A stretch of 63,313 nucleotides of DNA from Gemmatimonadota bacterium (GTDB taxonomy: Bacteria > Latescibacterota > UBA2968 > UBA8231): contig JAPPEG010000236.1 in assembly GCA_028875345.1 (NCBI GenBank), forward strand, positions 1 through 63,313, given 5' to 3'. The translations under genes were made by a program, and so were the position numbers. Positions 26,154-35,558 of the stretch are shown here, piece by piece. The first letter of the stretch is position 1; each line of letters starts with the position of its first letter. Under the pieces are notes generated by a model. The model ran no database searches and had not been told where the DNA came from. It saw nothing but the letters and a program-made list of their open reading frames with translations.

Positions 26154-27734
26154 TCACCGGACCAACATCAACCGGCGCGTCCGTGTTTCCCCGCCGACCT
26201 TCAGCACAGCCCAATACGCCCCGCTGGCCGCGCGCTCACCGCTCCAACGCGCCAAGTGCTGCCCAGCCGCGAGCCGCTCGGCCACCAAAAGAGCCGTGCG
26301 CTGGCCCAAGGTATTGTATATCGCCAGTTCGACATCCGCTTCCCCTGCCAAGCGAAAGGGCAGGCTCACCGCGCTGTTAGCCGGATTCGGATAAACCGGT
26401 GCCAAGTCGTTTGCGGCCCACTCATCTGCCTGCATAGCTACGACTGTAGGCGTAAAATACCGGGCCGCGAGGGCAAACTCTCCACCCATCGGCGAAGCCC
26501 TGCCGACGATGACCGCCGCGCTATCCACATCCGCGACCTGTACCTGTCCAGCATTATCCGCGCCAAGTTCCATCGCTATCAACTCGCCGCGCTGATCGCG
26601 CATGGCGTACACCCACGCGGCATAGTCCCCCTCGGCCGCGCCAGCGAAATCAACAGCTATATCCCCCTCCGAGCGAATGACCACATTGGCCGCGCCCCAT
26701 TGGTTGCCAACCTCGCCGGCCAGTTCCGCAAAAGGCACATCAGGCGCTGAAACGGCGGCTGCGCGGCGGCCACGGAGGGCCTCGTACCCACCCGCGTAGT
26801 TAGCCGCAATCCACAAACGCCAAGCACTCGCGTAATCCTCGACCCAGTTTTGGTCCTTGAAAGCGTCGTCAATGCCCAAAATGCCATTGCGCGGCTCGGC
26901 GACAATTTGGCGAATCAGCCCCGCACCATAGCGCTCGGCCAAAAACGAGGCGAACAGGTAAGTCTTGCCGTAACTCGCCGAATCAAACACAAAGTGCGTT
27001 AGATTGATACTGGGATCCGCGAGAAAACTCGGCACCATGCTCGGGTCGGCCTCGGGAAAACCGACTAGCTCCTCGGCATACCCAGAAAGCCCTTCGTCGA
27101 TCCATCTCTCTTCGTCGGCATCGCTGCCCCAATGGATTAGGTGCTGAAATTCGTGCGCTAAGGTCGCATGGGCGAGATAGGCGCTGAAGGCCAGCTTGCT
27201 CGCGTCCAAGTAAATCGTATCGCGCCGCAATTCGGGCTGCGCCCGCTCGTACAGCTCACTATCGAAATAACCGACTATGTTACTGGGCAGGTCCAAAATC
27301 AGAATGAAGATGCGGGGATCGCCGTCCTCATCGGCAGGCTCGCCAAAGGCATCGACCGCTATTTCAAATACTCCGCGCTCGGGATCAGCCGGAGTTGCCG
27401 AGTCGAAAAGCGCGCCCAGCTTATCCACATCCGGCTGGGCTGCGATAATGTCCCACTGGCTCTCCTCGACGAAGATATAGCAGTGCGTCCCCTTGTAGCG
27501 GCAAGTAGCCAACTTGAGCACGGGTTCAAGCGGTGCGTAAAAAGCGAGTTGGGTCCCCACCTCAATGGGGCCTGCTTCTTGCCTTGCGCCTACTGCCTTG
27601 GGGGCTGGCGCGGGGAAAGACGCGCGATGCTGCTCGAGCCAGCGCGTCCCACATATCCGCTCTTCGGCTGCGACCGCCAGCGGCAGCAAGAGCATCCACA
27701 CAGCCAAGACCGCTCGCGAAAAAAAACTGGCCAT
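26154..27734 (-). CDS. M30-like (hyicolysin-type) metallopeptidase with T9SS sorting domain
   Basis: A 526-residue exported zincin. The signal peptide is MASFFSRAVLAVWMLLLPLAVA. The zinc site HEFQHLIHW with downstream WIDEGLSGYAEE fits the M30/hyicolysin group (HExxH plus Glu). The catalytic residues are intact. The last 80 residues, starting PVYPNPANSAVSLPF and ending RRLMLVR with LAIYNTLGQR and GAYWAVL, form a type-A T9SS C-terminal sorting domain, so the enzyme is likely secreted or surface-attached. Its ATG overlaps the stop of the upstream membrane-protein gene (TGATG). The PLD-like gene starts 50 bp downstream. Confidence 0.8.
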   Translation of the reverse strand: MASFFSRAVLAVWMLLLPLAVAAEERICGTRWLEQHRASFPAPAPKAVGARQEAGPIEVGTQLAFYAPLEPVLKLATCRYKGTHCYIFVEESQWDIIAAQPDVDKLGALFDSATPADPERGVFEIAVDAFGEPADEDGDPRIFILILDLPSNIVGYFDSELYERAQPELRRDTIYLDASKLAFSAYLAHATLAHEFQHLIHWGSDADEERWIDEGLSGYAEELVGFPEADPSMVPSFLADPSINLTHFVFDSASYGKTYLFASFLAERYGAGLIRQIVAEPRNGILGIDDAFKDQNWVEDYASAWRLWIAANYAGGYEALRGRRAAAVSAPDVPFAELAGEVGNQWGAANVVIRSEGDIAVDFAGAAEGDYAAWVYAMRDQRGELIAMELGADNAGQVQVADVDSAAVIVGRASPMGGEFALAARYFTPTVVAMQADEWAANDLAPVYPNPANSAVSLPFRLAGEADVELAIYNTLGQRTALLVAERLAAGQHLARWSGERAASGAYWAVLKVGGETRTRRLMLVR

Positions 27735-28339
27735 CAGTAGAAATGCCGCACGAGGAAAAACACCGCTCCCCTAGGCCTCACCGCCACCTTGGGCGCGAAG
27801 CCGGTCTGAGCTTGCTCTGCGCTGGCCACTCGCGCCGCGTGGATAGCGGCCACAAGGTGATTGACAATCACCAATCCCGTTACATAGAGTGCCTGCCGCT
27901 GCGCGTGCTGGCTCGCATTGCGCAACTCGCGGTAGCGCAGACGCGACTCGTCGCGATCCCACTCCCAGAAGAAATCCGCGTCCACAGGATAGAGCTCGGC
28001 GTCTGGGCCGTCCTCGTAGCGGGCGAACTGGTTGTGCTCTAGCCGGCTCGTGTAAAACCCCAAGTCGTCGAAGTAAACGCGGTCCTTGCCCTCGGGCCGC
28101 GCACCCGCGCGTTCCGCCGCATGCGCCCGGTACTGACCACGGCGCACTTGGCCCAACCACTCAAAACCCCAATAGCCGCCCCAGAGTGCCAGCTCAGCGG
28201 CCAAGAAACCACCGCCGCCACCACGGGCGTATTTCTGCCCCCAACCGGGGACCAGCAAAGAGCGCCAAAACGCCCCTTGAGACGTCCCGGCCTCAGCCAC
28301 GCCGGGCAACAACAAAATCAACGCGATCCACCACCACAT
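27734..28339 (-). CDS. DUF5683-like membrane-associated protein (1)
   Basis: A 201-residue protein starting MWWWIALILLLPGVAEA (signal peptide), followed by GAFWRSLLVPGWGQKYARGG and a hydrophobic segment. This 'PGxGQxY' motif is the hallmark of the DUF5683 group of FCB-type bacteria, whose function is unknown. A second hydrophobic stretch (YVTGLVIVNHLVAAIHAARV) lies near the C-terminus. I used the ATG at 28339; an upstream extension to 28492 is Arg/Cys-rich and overlaps the next gene. It is paralogous to the 302-residue neighbour and coupled to the M30-like peptidase, so a role in that peptidase's envelope handling is conceivable but unproven. Confidence 0.6.
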   Translation of the reverse strand: MWWWIALILLLPGVAEAGTSQGAFWRSLLVPGWGQKYARGGGGGFLAAELALWGGYWGFEWLGQVRRGQYRAHAAERAGARPEGKDRVYFDDLGFYTSRLEHNQFARYEDGPDAELYPVDADFFWEWDRDESRLRYRELRNASQHAQRQALYVTGLVIVNHLVAAIHAARVASAEQAQTGFAPKVAVRPRGAVFFLVRHFY

Positions 28340-28343
28340 AGGT

Positions 28344-29252
28344 TCAATCCAACGGTTTGTACGCCACGAGCATGGGCACGTGCGACCGCACCCAAGGCTG
28401 CATGACCAACGCGAAGCGCGTCCGCCGCTGCAGAGCCGCTTCGTCCGCGCCCGCAGCGCGGGCGCGCGCCACCCGTGCCGCGTCAAGGGCACTGAGAACG
28501 TGGTTTATCAGAATGACCCCGCTTATAGTGGAGGCTCGCTTGAGAAAGCGATTGCTCTCGTCGCGTTGGTCTTCGTAGCGGAGCCGTCGCTCGGAATGAA
28601 AATTTTCGACCGAATCGACTTCAGTCGGCGCGGCGGCATTGCCGATACTGCCATCGCGCCTTACGCGTTTCAGATCATCCCAACCAGCTACATATTGATC
28701 GTATTTGCCAATCAACTCGTAGTATTGCTGAATTTCACTAGGCGCACATCCGCCAAAATCCGCACTCCCCGACTGCTGTATCGCCGGAATGTACACATCG
28801 ACGACCTCGCTACTACAAGGCAACGAGTGTGTGATCGACGATTCTTTCGATTTCTCCGAGCCGCGCCAAGCCAAGTAACTGCGCGGATCCCAGTGCTCGT
28901 CGGCCACGGCCCGGAACTCTTGCTCTAGGTCGTTGCCCTTGCCCTTCCAAGCCACCCACATGCCCACCAGCGCAGCCTCGGCTCCCAAGAATACCAGCCC
29001 CCGCTTCTTCGATCCCGCATACCACTGGCCCAACCCCGGCACCAGCGCGGACAACAAAAACGACCGCTTCGACGACTTGCCCTTGCGCACCTGCGTGCGC
29101 GGTGTCGGCTCAGGATCAGTATCGCCTTCCACTGCCCGCAATCCCACCAAGAACGCCTGTCCCTCCTCGCTCAAAATACTCGGCAATCCCTCGGCCCGAA
29201 CGCCGGCAGCGACCAGCACGGCAACCACCAGTGCGATTCCTGTCCTCGTCAT
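28344..29252 (-). CDS. DUF5683-like membrane-associated protein (2)
   Basis: A 302-residue protein with a signal peptide (MTRTGIALVVAVLVAAGVRA), the motif SFLLSALVPGLGQWYAGSKKRG and a following hydrophobic helix (FLGAEAALVGMWVAW). A C-terminal helix, GVILINHVLSALDAARVARA, matches YVTGLVIVNHLVAAIHAARV of the downstream paralogue. The two genes are 4 bp apart and probably arose by tandem duplication. A cysteine pair (SLPCSSEV, FGGCAPSE) is unique to this copy and could form a disulfide. It is the first gene of the minus-strand run leading to the M30-like peptidase. Function unknown. Confidence 0.6.
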   Translation of the reverse strand: MTRTGIALVVAVLVAAGVRAEGLPSILSEEGQAFLVGLRAVEGDTDPEPTPRTQVRKGKSSKRSFLLSALVPGLGQWYAGSKKRGLVFLGAEAALVGMWVAWKGKGNDLEQEFRAVADEHWDPRSYLAWRGSEKSKESSITHSLPCSSEVVDVYIPAIQQSGSADFGGCAPSEIQQYYELIGKYDQYVAGWDDLKRVRRDGSIGNAAAPTEVDSVENFHSERRLRYEDQRDESNRFLKRASTISGVILINHVLSALDAARVARARAAGADEAALQRRTRFALVMQPWVRSHVPMLVAYKPLD

Positions 29253-29445
29253 ACGTGCTCCTTTCTATTGCTTCAGCACCCAACAGCGCGACCAGTAACT
29301 CATTATCTCTACCGCCTCTGCATCACGACAATGCGGTTTGAATTGGTTCCGCGCTTGTTGTTGTCAATGCCCCACATATTCGAAGTCTTGGTAAACGTCT
29401 GTTCGTTGATTACGAAGCAATGTGCACCCCTGACAATCTGCATCC
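29253..29445. other. intergenic gap without identifiable feature
   Basis: This 193-bp stretch is between two minus-strand genes. It contains no convincing gene, tRNA, hairpin terminator or repeat. A 67-codon plus-strand frame (29268-29471) has no RBS and no family features. It must hold the promoter of the gene starting at 29252, but no consensus is evident. Confidence 0.5.
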
Positions 29446-32400
29446 CTACAAATACCCAAACAACACCGTAAAATAAGACTTCCACCGCCCCTTATCTTGC
29501 ACCTCGTCAATCCCATACGCCACATCCAGCTGCACTCGCGTCGGCACGCTGTAATAAGAAATCAAGTCAAAGCGCAACTGCCCCCCCACATCCCGCAGCG
29601 GGCCATCGCGTCCATACCGTTCATTCCACTCGCCTATGCTCCGGTCCCAAGCCTTGCCCATGCTGCCGTACACCGCGCCATAGACTTTGTCAAAATATAG
29701 CTGTGCAACGCGCTTGCCCATATCCGGCAGCAGGGGGAAGCGCAGCATCGCCGTGCCCATCAGGGCCTTGCGCCCCTCAATGCTGTAAAACGTATAGCCC
29801 TTCATAAAATTGAGGCCGCCGAGGCGATAGTCGAAGAAACCGCCGACCTGCGACGTGTCAGTGACCGCGTCGCTGTCGATCCAGCCGCCGTATAGCCGCA
29901 GGCCCAAGCGAGTATTGCCGGGCATGCTAACGTACTCTTTCCAATCGACGGTAAACTGATTGTAGAACAGCTTGATGTAATTCTCGTCGATAAAAGATGC
30001 CTGCTCGTTAAAGCCGTCGATGAAATAGTTGAACATCCGGTCGTAGCGCGCGTAAAGCTGGCGGCCCACAGGGCTTATATCGCGATCCCGCCGCCGCGCA
30101 ATCATCTCCAGCCGATAGGCCAGCCCCAGCCCAAAGCCGTTGAGATAGGTATAGCCAAAGGGCCGCTGGGCAGTGCGCTCAAATCCGACTTGGCCGTCGC
30201 CTTTGCAGACGAGGCAGTCGCTCTCGACGCTGGCGTCGTAGCGGTCGTACGTGGCCGAAGCCGTCAACTCCCCATAGCGCCCCAATTTGCCGCGCACCCC
30301 TACGCTGAACTGGCTCAAGCTGTAGTTGACGGCGTTGACAATGATCGTCCGCGCCTCCGAGCTATCGCCGCGAGCCGAGTGTCGGCGCTGATTGAATAGC
30401 TGTAAAAAGAAAGTGGGACGGAATCCCTTAAACTCGTATATGGCGAACAAATCGCGGTCGGCATTGGTCGGCGCAATGGCACCCCCGGCGAATACGCTCT
30501 GGCGATTGAGCACATCGCCAGCACTGAGATACGCACCCGCCTTGAAATACCCTTCGTCAATGAACAGCCTCGGCAGGATCCCGGTCTTGAGAAAGTCAAT
30601 GCCATACGCTTGCGGCGCGCTCGGCAACGCGGCCACGGGCGTACCGCCCCAATCCAGCGGCAAATCCTGAGAAAACCACGCCTCTTCAGCCGCCACCGGC
30701 GTCCCCTCGTCGCGCAACCGGCGGATCTCAAAACCAGCCGCCGTATAAGCCGTAAAGACGATCTCGCCGTCCGCGCCGACCGATGGGCTAAACGCGCCGC
30801 CAACAGTATTAGTTATCTGCCGCAGCGCACGCGTCTCTAAGTTCAGAGCATAGATATTGAAAATGCCGCTGAAATCCGACGCAAACACGATCTCCGCGCC
30901 ATCCGCACTCCACGCTGGGTCGCGGTCCGTGCCGGGCGTAGCAATTATCCGCCCACCCGGTAGGGGCAACCCTTGTGGTTGCCCTAGTTGCCCCAATCCC
31001 GACGGTTGCCCGCTCGGACCACCCGTCCAATCTCCCTCCGCGTCCAATTCCACCACCACAATGTCGCGCTGCCCTTCGCGCGCAATCGCAAACGCCAGCT
31101 TGCTTCCGTCCGGCGAAAAGCGCGGCGTGTAGAGCTGAGTGCCGTCCGCGAAATGAGTTAGATAGCGCAGGTCCGTGCCGTCGGCCCGCATCATCGCCAA
31201 GTTGTTGCTAGTGCCCTTGTTTTGCACAAAAACGACCCACTCGCCATCGGGCGAATAGGTCGGATACAGCGCACGCATCCCCCGCGTCAGCCGCTTGATG
31301 CGCGGCGTCTCCGGTGCTGTGCCGCTGACCATAGCCGGTACAAACCACACCATATTGCGCCAAAAACTAGGACCAGCGGCCGCAGAATCCCATTCGTAAA
31401 TATCCGCCTGCCGCGAACCGTATTTGTCCGCCCGGTCAATGCGCGAAAAAAGCAGCTTGCGCCCGTCCGGCGACCAATCCACGGTCGAAGCCGCCGCCGG
31501 AAAGGCTGCCACTTCCTCCTCACCAGTAGCGAGGTCGCGCACGATCAAGCCGTGTGGGTAGTGATGCCGTTTGCCCGTTGACAGATACGCCAATTGCTCG
31601 CCATTAGGTGCCAGCCGCGGCCGCAGATTGGAAAAGCCGACATCCACGATCCGCTCGCCCTCGCGCAGCGGCCCCAACGCCGCCACCTGTGCCTGATAGT
31701 CCTGCCTCATGGACGCGATCCACTCGCCGTACAGCTCGTCCGCGCTCTTGCCCAAGACTTTTTTACACGCCCCGTCAATGGCGAGGGTGTGCCACTGCGA
31801 TGCGGCCCGGTACAGTTCGGCGACTTTTTCTTCCCCGTACGTCTCGGCAATGTAGCGCACCAAACCAAAACCGTGATCGTACACGTATTCGTTGCCAAAG
31901 CCCTGCTTGCCAAAGACGCCCATCTGCTCGAAGGATAGCTGCTTGTCCGCCAGCACCAAGGAGCGGAGCACCATGTCGCGGTTGGCGTCCCAGCGGTCGT
32001 GGCCCGTAGTCGCAGTCCCGTACTGAGCTGCGCCCTCGGCCAGCCACATCGGCATCACTGTGCCCATCACCGGATAGGAAGCGATGACATCTGGGTAGCC
32101 GATGAGAATGTCCGGCCGATTTTTCTCCCGCTGGTAGCCAAAGTACTGCAAGTAGAGCGCGGGGACGCGCTGCACGCCTTTGCGCGCAGCCCCCAGCGAA
32201 ATGATGTGGGCAAATTCGTGGGTTATTACGTTGCGCAGCCAGTCTGAACTACCGCGCAAGTCGAAGTCGTGGTCCAGCGATGTGGCCCAAATCTCAATAG
32301 TGTCTTGATAGAAAAAAGCCGCGCCATTGGCGTAATCGTCGTGGTCCTTGAGCACGATCCGCACGCGCCCGTCAGGCTCGTACCCATACAGTTCGGTAAG

Positions 32401-32589
32401 GGGTGCATACGCCGCTTCGGCAATGCGCGCCGCCCGCGCGGCCGCTCCTTCCAGCCCCTCGTGGAAGAAAATGCGAAAGTGCTCGGTCTCCACCACCTGC
32501 CATGCTAGCTCTGGGTGGTTTTGGGCCAGGGACGCACTCACCCAGCCGGTTACTAGGCTGGCCAGCAGTAGGGTCGTCAGTTTACCCAT
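29446..32589 (-). CDS. surface zincin-TolB propeller-outer membrane barrel fusion
   Basis: A 1047-residue exported protein. After the signal peptide ([19 protein letters not shown]), an M1-like zincin domain (about 30-300) carries [10 protein letters not shown] and the third ligand region [12 protein letters not shown] TolB/WD40-like propeller follows (about 310-620, with repeats such as [52 protein letters not shown] and [14 protein letters not shown]). About 640-1047 looks like an outer-membrane barrel of alternating strands ending in YFTVLFGYL. This build is common in FCB bacteria, function unresolved. Its signal-peptide DNA and leader match those of the PorV-like gene at 36611. A low-complexity Gly/Gln/Pro loop ([18 protein letters not shown]) interrupts the propeller. 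Confidence 0.75.
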   Translation of the reverse strand: MGKLTTLLLASLVTGWVSASLAQNHPELAWQVVETEHFRIFFHEGLEGAAARAARIAEAAYAPLTELYGYEPDGRVRIVLKDHDDYANGAAFFYQDTIEIWATSLDHDFDLRGSSDWLRNVITHEFAHIISLGAARKGVQRVPALYLQYFGYQREKNRPDILIGYPDVIASYPVMGTVMPMWLAEGAAQYGTATTGHDRWDANRDMVLRSLVLADKQLSFEQMGVFGKQGFGNEYVYDHGFGLVRYIAETYGEEKVAELYRAASQWHTLAIDGACKKVLGKSADELYGEWIASMRQDYQAQVAALGPLREGERIVDVGFSNLRPRLAPNGEQLAYLSTGKRHHYPHGLIVRDLATGEEEVAAFPAAASTVDWSPDGRKLLFSRIDRADKYGSRQADIYEWDSAAAGPSFWRNMVWFVPAMVSGTAPETPRIKRLTRGMRALYPTYSPDGEWVVFVQNKGTSNNLAMMRADGTDLRYLTHFADGTQLYTPRFSPDGSKLAFAIAREGQRDIVVVELDAEGDWTGGPSGQPSGLGQLGQPQGLPLPGGRIIATPGTDRDPAWSADGAEIVFASDFSGIFNIYALNLETRALRQITNTVGGAFSPSVGADGEIVFTAYTAAGFEIRRLRDEGTPVAAEEAWFSQDLPLDWGGTPVAALPSAPQAYGIDFLKTGILPRLFIDEGYFKAGAYLSAGDVLNRQSVFAGGAIAPTNADRDLFAIYEFKGFRPTFFLQLFNQRRHSARGDSSEARTIIVNAVNYSLSQFSVGVRGKLGRYGELTASATYDRYDASVESDCLVCKGDGQVGFERTAQRPFGYTYLNGFGLGLAYRLEMIARRRDRDISPVGRQLYARYDRMFNYFIDGFNEQASFIDENYIKLFYNQFTVDWKEYVSMPGNTRLGLRLYGGWIDSDAVTDTSQVGGFFDYRLGGLNFMKGYTFYSIEGRKALMGTAMLRFPLLPDMGKRVAQLYFDKVYGAVYGSMGKAWDRSIGEWNERYGRDGPLRDVGGQLRFDLISYYSVPTRVQLDVAYGIDEVQDKGRWKSYFTVLFGYL

Positions 32590-32647
32590 AGAAGAATCCT
32601 CCTCAACTCGTAACCTCTAGTAAAGGCGATCTCACTGCTGCAAAGGC
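32555..32647 (-). repeat. shared leader cassette, copy A (signal peptide, RBS and 25-bp box)
   Basis: Bases 32555-32610 (first signal-peptide codons, ATG and the TGAGGAGGA RBS) closely match 36577-36632. A perfect 25-bp box at 32623-32647, further upstream of the gene, is identical to 36666-36690. The two genes served are otherwise unrelated. Confidence 0.85.
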
Positions 32648-32665
32648 ATTCCTCTCCCAATTTCT

Positions 32666-32693
32666 AATTCTCAATTCTCAATTCCCAATTCAC
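32666..32693 (-). repeat. four heptamer units (AATTCTC-type)
   Basis: Four tandem 7-bp units (AATTCTC, AATTCTC, AATTCCC, AATTCAC) run into the stop codon of the M6-like gene. This is a simple AT-rich tract in an otherwise GC-rich area. Confidence 0.8.
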
Positions 32694-35443
32694 TGACTCA
32701 CCGCCATTTTGACCACGGCCTCTCCTCGCCGTCCGTCGTCACCGTGCGCGATCAATCGGCATAAATACAGACCGCTCGCATAGTCTTCCACCGACCACGT
32801 GATTTCGCGCTCACCAGCTTCCAATCCGTCGCGGCGCAGCTTGCCAACGCGCCCACCCAACGCATCGAACACCTCTACTTCAATGCGCCCGGCCGCGCTC
32901 AGCGCAAAGCGCAAATGTGCTTCTTCATCCGGGCCGACTGGATTGGGATAGCAATAGACCCAGCCTAGCAAGGGTCCCTCGGACCTCACAACGGGCCGAC
33001 CAGCCACCAGCGCGGTCCGCGATCCGGCCGCATCAGCACCGGCCTGCGGCCAATGGGCCGGTCCTCCAGTGTACTGCGCCGCTACCCGCTGCAAATCCCA
33101 CGCATACACAGCCGTGCTATCCAAAGCCGCTAGCGCCAAGCGGCCATCGCCGTCTAAGTCCACTACCACCGGCGACCCCATCGGGGGAGCGGCCATCAGC
33201 AGAGGAAAGCCCGACAAGAGCCGTCCATCATCATCTACGCCAAAAATCCCGCTGTGACCAGCGACGAATATCTCCTGCTTGCCGTCGGCATCCACGTCGC
33301 AAAGCACCGGCTCAAAGACGAGATCGCCGACCGACTCGACTGAGCTCGCCGAAGTCTCGGCAAAGCTCGGCAAGGCAGCGGGAAAGTTGGCTTGCCGCAA
33401 TCCGTCGGCCCGCAGGGCGTGTATCGCCCCACCACGCGCAAGCAAAACCACTTCCAACAAGCCATCGCCGTCCAAATCGCCCAGCACCGGCGGCGCGGCG
33501 AGCGAATCGCCCAATTCGACGACCTGTGCTCCGATCTCAACCTGTCCGTCAACCGCAGCAAAGATCGGCTCGACTTGGCCGTCGCCATCCAAATCGCCTA
33601 CAGCCGAGGGCATCATCGGCAGCCTTCGTTCCTTTAACTCGCCACTTATGGCATCTACCGCGTAGATCTGTTCCGCTCCGGCAAGCAGCAACTCGGCCTC
33701 CGTATCCGCGCTGAAACGCGCGTCCAACGGCATCTCGTCTAGCGCGAGTTGCCATAGCGGTTGGTTGGCCCCAACGTCCCACGCGCTAACCTCTGCGTCG
33801 CGCCGCAAAAAAATCTCGGGCCGGCCATCGCCATCGCCGTCTCCAGCCGCCAGCAACCGCGCTTCTGGTACTCGCCACGACGCCACGCCATCGCCGGTTG
33901 CATAGCCGACTCCACCTCCGGCTTCAAAGAGCAACTCTTCTATCCCGTCGCCGTCCAAATCCGCAGCTTGCAGCCGACCATCGCCCGACAAATCTCGCGG
34001 CCAACCCGGGCGCGGGTGCCCAAAGCGTATAGCCACCTGCATGGTATCGCCGGGCGCAGAAAGCACTTCAATCTCAATGCCAGTCCCCCACTCCCGATTG
34101 CTGCGTGAATCGGGTCGCGTCGCCGGACCGAACAGCGTTTGTCCGCCGACGAAGAAGGGGTCGTCATGCCATCCATCAACTTGCAACTCCCACGAACGGC
34201 GCGGATCGCCAATGTCGCGGTACCCGTCGGCTTCCTCCAAGGCAATCCCCTTCCAATGGAGCTGATTGTTCGCGGCATTAGGATCCGCAGCACGCGCCAT
34301 CGCTCCCTCATCTACGTGCCATATCAGCACTCCCGACCCCGGAACAAAGGCGTCGTACTCCTCCATCGCCATCCACACGCTCTCTTCTATGGTGACCTGA
34401 TCGGGGTCAATCCACACCTTATCTTCGTCTTCGTCCTCCCCAACGCCGCGCTGCCCGCGCTGTTGCCTATTCTCCAGCAAGAAGTATTCGCGTGCGTCAA
34501 TGGGTATGCGCACAGCCTTGGGGAGATCGCCGTTGCGATCCGTTGCCAGCAGCGAGAGTACGGTATCGCGCCGCACCACCACCGGCTCGATCCACCCCAA
34601 CTGCATCTTGCTCCAAGCCATGGGATGCGGCGGCGCAAACCCAGTCACCCACGCGAGGCTGTCGGTCCGCACGTAGCCCGAAGCATTGGCTCCCACGTCC
34701 ATCAAGCTCCAGCCTCCTAAGGCCGGCAACCCAGCGGCGAAATTAGACAACCCGGGCAAGCCCAACTGGTGTCCAAAGAACTTGGCCAGTAAGCCATTGA
34801 GGCCAGCCCGACCGTTGAGGCTGGGCGATTCTGGCAGGATCCACGCCTGATCGATCTCCACGCCGCCCAAGGTCAGCGGGCCGCCGTTAAAATCCACAAA
34901 ATCGCGCTCGGCTAGGAAGACCGAGCGAATGTCGTTCAGTGCGCCGGTCTCGTAGCCGACGCCAGCGTGGAATACGAGGAAGCTGTTGAATTCGTCCAAG
35001 CGCGGACCGTCGGGATCGGCCTGCGCAGCGTGAAGGGCATCGCGCACCAATTCGATCCACTTCGCGCCGGTCTCCTCGGTCGTGCGTCCGTTGCCGTAGT
35101 GGAGCATGGATTGGGGAAGGGTGTACGCCTGCTGTGCGACGCGGGGAAATACCTCGGAGGAAATCGCCACCCGACCTGCGGAAACGACCTCGTAATAGCG
35201 CGCCAGTGCGGTCAAATGCCGCTCGAAATAAGCGCGGTCGTGCGGCGGCAGGTCGTACGGAAGCGCGTAGTCCTCAGCCGCTTCCGCTGCCGAGCGCAGG
35301 TCAAACGCGCCGATTCCAGTGGTCGTCAACTCATCGGGATCTTCGCGCGGAAAATCCACGCGCAAGGCCAAAATTCGCCACTCGGCGTCAGCCTCGGTAG
35401 TCGCTGACAACAGCAGTGAGAAGCAGAAGCCTAAGAGGAGCAA
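32690..35443 (-). CDS. M6-like peptidase homologue lacking HExxH, FG-GAP repeats, T9SS sorting domain
   Basis: A 917-residue exported protein. The N-terminal half matches M6/immune-inhibitor-A-like peptidases (WRILALRVDFP; FNSFLVFHAGVGYE; GGWSLMDVGA). The expected HEFGHxLGLPDL reads K221-F222-F-G-H225-QLGLPGL, so the first zinc His and the catalytic Glu are gone. The middle has six FG-GAP/VCBS calcium-type repeats (DLDGDGIEE, DLDGDGQVE, DLDGDGLLE, DVDADGKQE, DLDGDGRLA). The C-terminus (YCYPNPVGPDEE ... SGLYLCRLIA) is a T9SS sorting domain. The start is a TTG with no good RBS directly behind a REP-like palindrome, so the true 5' end is uncertain. Probably a surface binding protein. Confidence 0.75.
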   Translation of the reverse strand: MLLLGFCFSLLLSATTEADAEWRILALRVDFPREDPDELTTTGIGAFDLRSAAEAAEDYALPYDLPPHDRAYFERHLTALARYYEVVSAGRVAISSEVFPRVAQQAYTLPQSMLHYGNGRTTEETGAKWIELVRDALHAAQADPDGPRLDEFNSFLVFHAGVGYETGALNDIRSVFLAERDFVDFNGGPLTLGGVEIDQAWILPESPSLNGRAGLNGLLAKFFGHQLGLPGLSNFAAGLPALGGWSLMDVGANASGYVRTDSLAWVTGFAPPHPMAWSKMQLGWIEPVVVRRDTVLSLLATDRNGDLPKAVRIPIDAREYFLLENRQQRGQRGVGEDEDEDKVWIDPDQVTIEESVWMAMEEYDAFVPGSGVLIWHVDEGAMARAADPNAANNQLHWKGIALEEADGYRDIGDPRRSWELQVDGWHDDPFFVGGQTLFGPATRPDSRSNREWGTGIEIEVLSAPGDTMQVAIRFGHPRPGWPRDLSGDGRLQAADLDGDGIEELLFEAGGGVGYATGDGVASWRVPEARLLAAGDGDGDGRPEIFLRRDAEVSAWDVGANQPLWQLALDEMPLDARFSADTEAELLLAGAEQIYAVDAISGELKERRLPMMPSAVGDLDGDGQVEPIFAAVDGQVEIGAQVVELGDSLAAPPVLGDLDGDGLLEVVLLARGGAIHALRADGLRQANFPAALPSFAETSASSVESVGDLVFEPVLCDVDADGKQEIFVAGHSGIFGVDDDGRLLSGFPLLMAAPPMGSPVVVDLDGDGRLALAALDSTAVYAWDLQRVAAQYTGGPAHWPQAGADAAGSRTALVAGRPVVRSEGPLLGWVYCYPNPVGPDEEAHLRFALSAAGRIEVEVFDALGGRVGKLRRDGLEAGEREITWSVEDYASGLYLCRLIAHGDDGRRGEAVVKMAVSQ
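33332..33376 (+). repeat. REP-like palindromic element inside coding sequence
   Basis: The sequence cgactcgactgagc (33332-33345) recurs at 35481-35494. Both copies are followed or flanked by 'gagctc...cgaag' blocks of the widespread REP-type intergenic palindrome. Here it is in frame and encodes SFAETSASSVES between two FG-GAP repeats. Confidence 0.5.
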
Positions 35444-35461
35444 GGGAGCTAAATCGCAGTG

Positions 35462-35540
35462 TCGCCGCTCGACGCGGCAACGACTCGACTGAGCGGTTCG
35501 GCTGAGCTCACCGTCGAAGCCTCGCCGAAGACAAAACCAG
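35462..35540. repeat. REP-like palindromic intergenic element
   Basis: Interleaved inverted blocks (cgactcgactgagc, gctgagctcaccgtcgaag, cctcgccgaag) fill most of the 115-bp gap between the PorV-like gene's stop side and the M6-like gene's start. It carries the same 14-mer as the in-gene copy at 33332. Confidence 0.5.
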
Positions 35541-35558
35541 CGTCCGATGGGAACACCC

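Noticed and set aside
22231-26160. Direct repeats flanking the PLD-like pair, as at era
   Set aside because: I compared the 3' ends of the propeller and M30-like genes with the opposite boundary and saw no match.
26104-26214. Longer N-terminus for the PLD-like protein, starting at 26214
   Set aside because: It would overlap the end of the M30-like gene. The ATG at 26103 has an RBS and begins a non-repetitive domain.
29268-29471. 67-codon plus-strand frame in an intergenic gap
   Set aside because: It has no RBS or recognisable features and runs into the 3' end of an opposite-strand gene.
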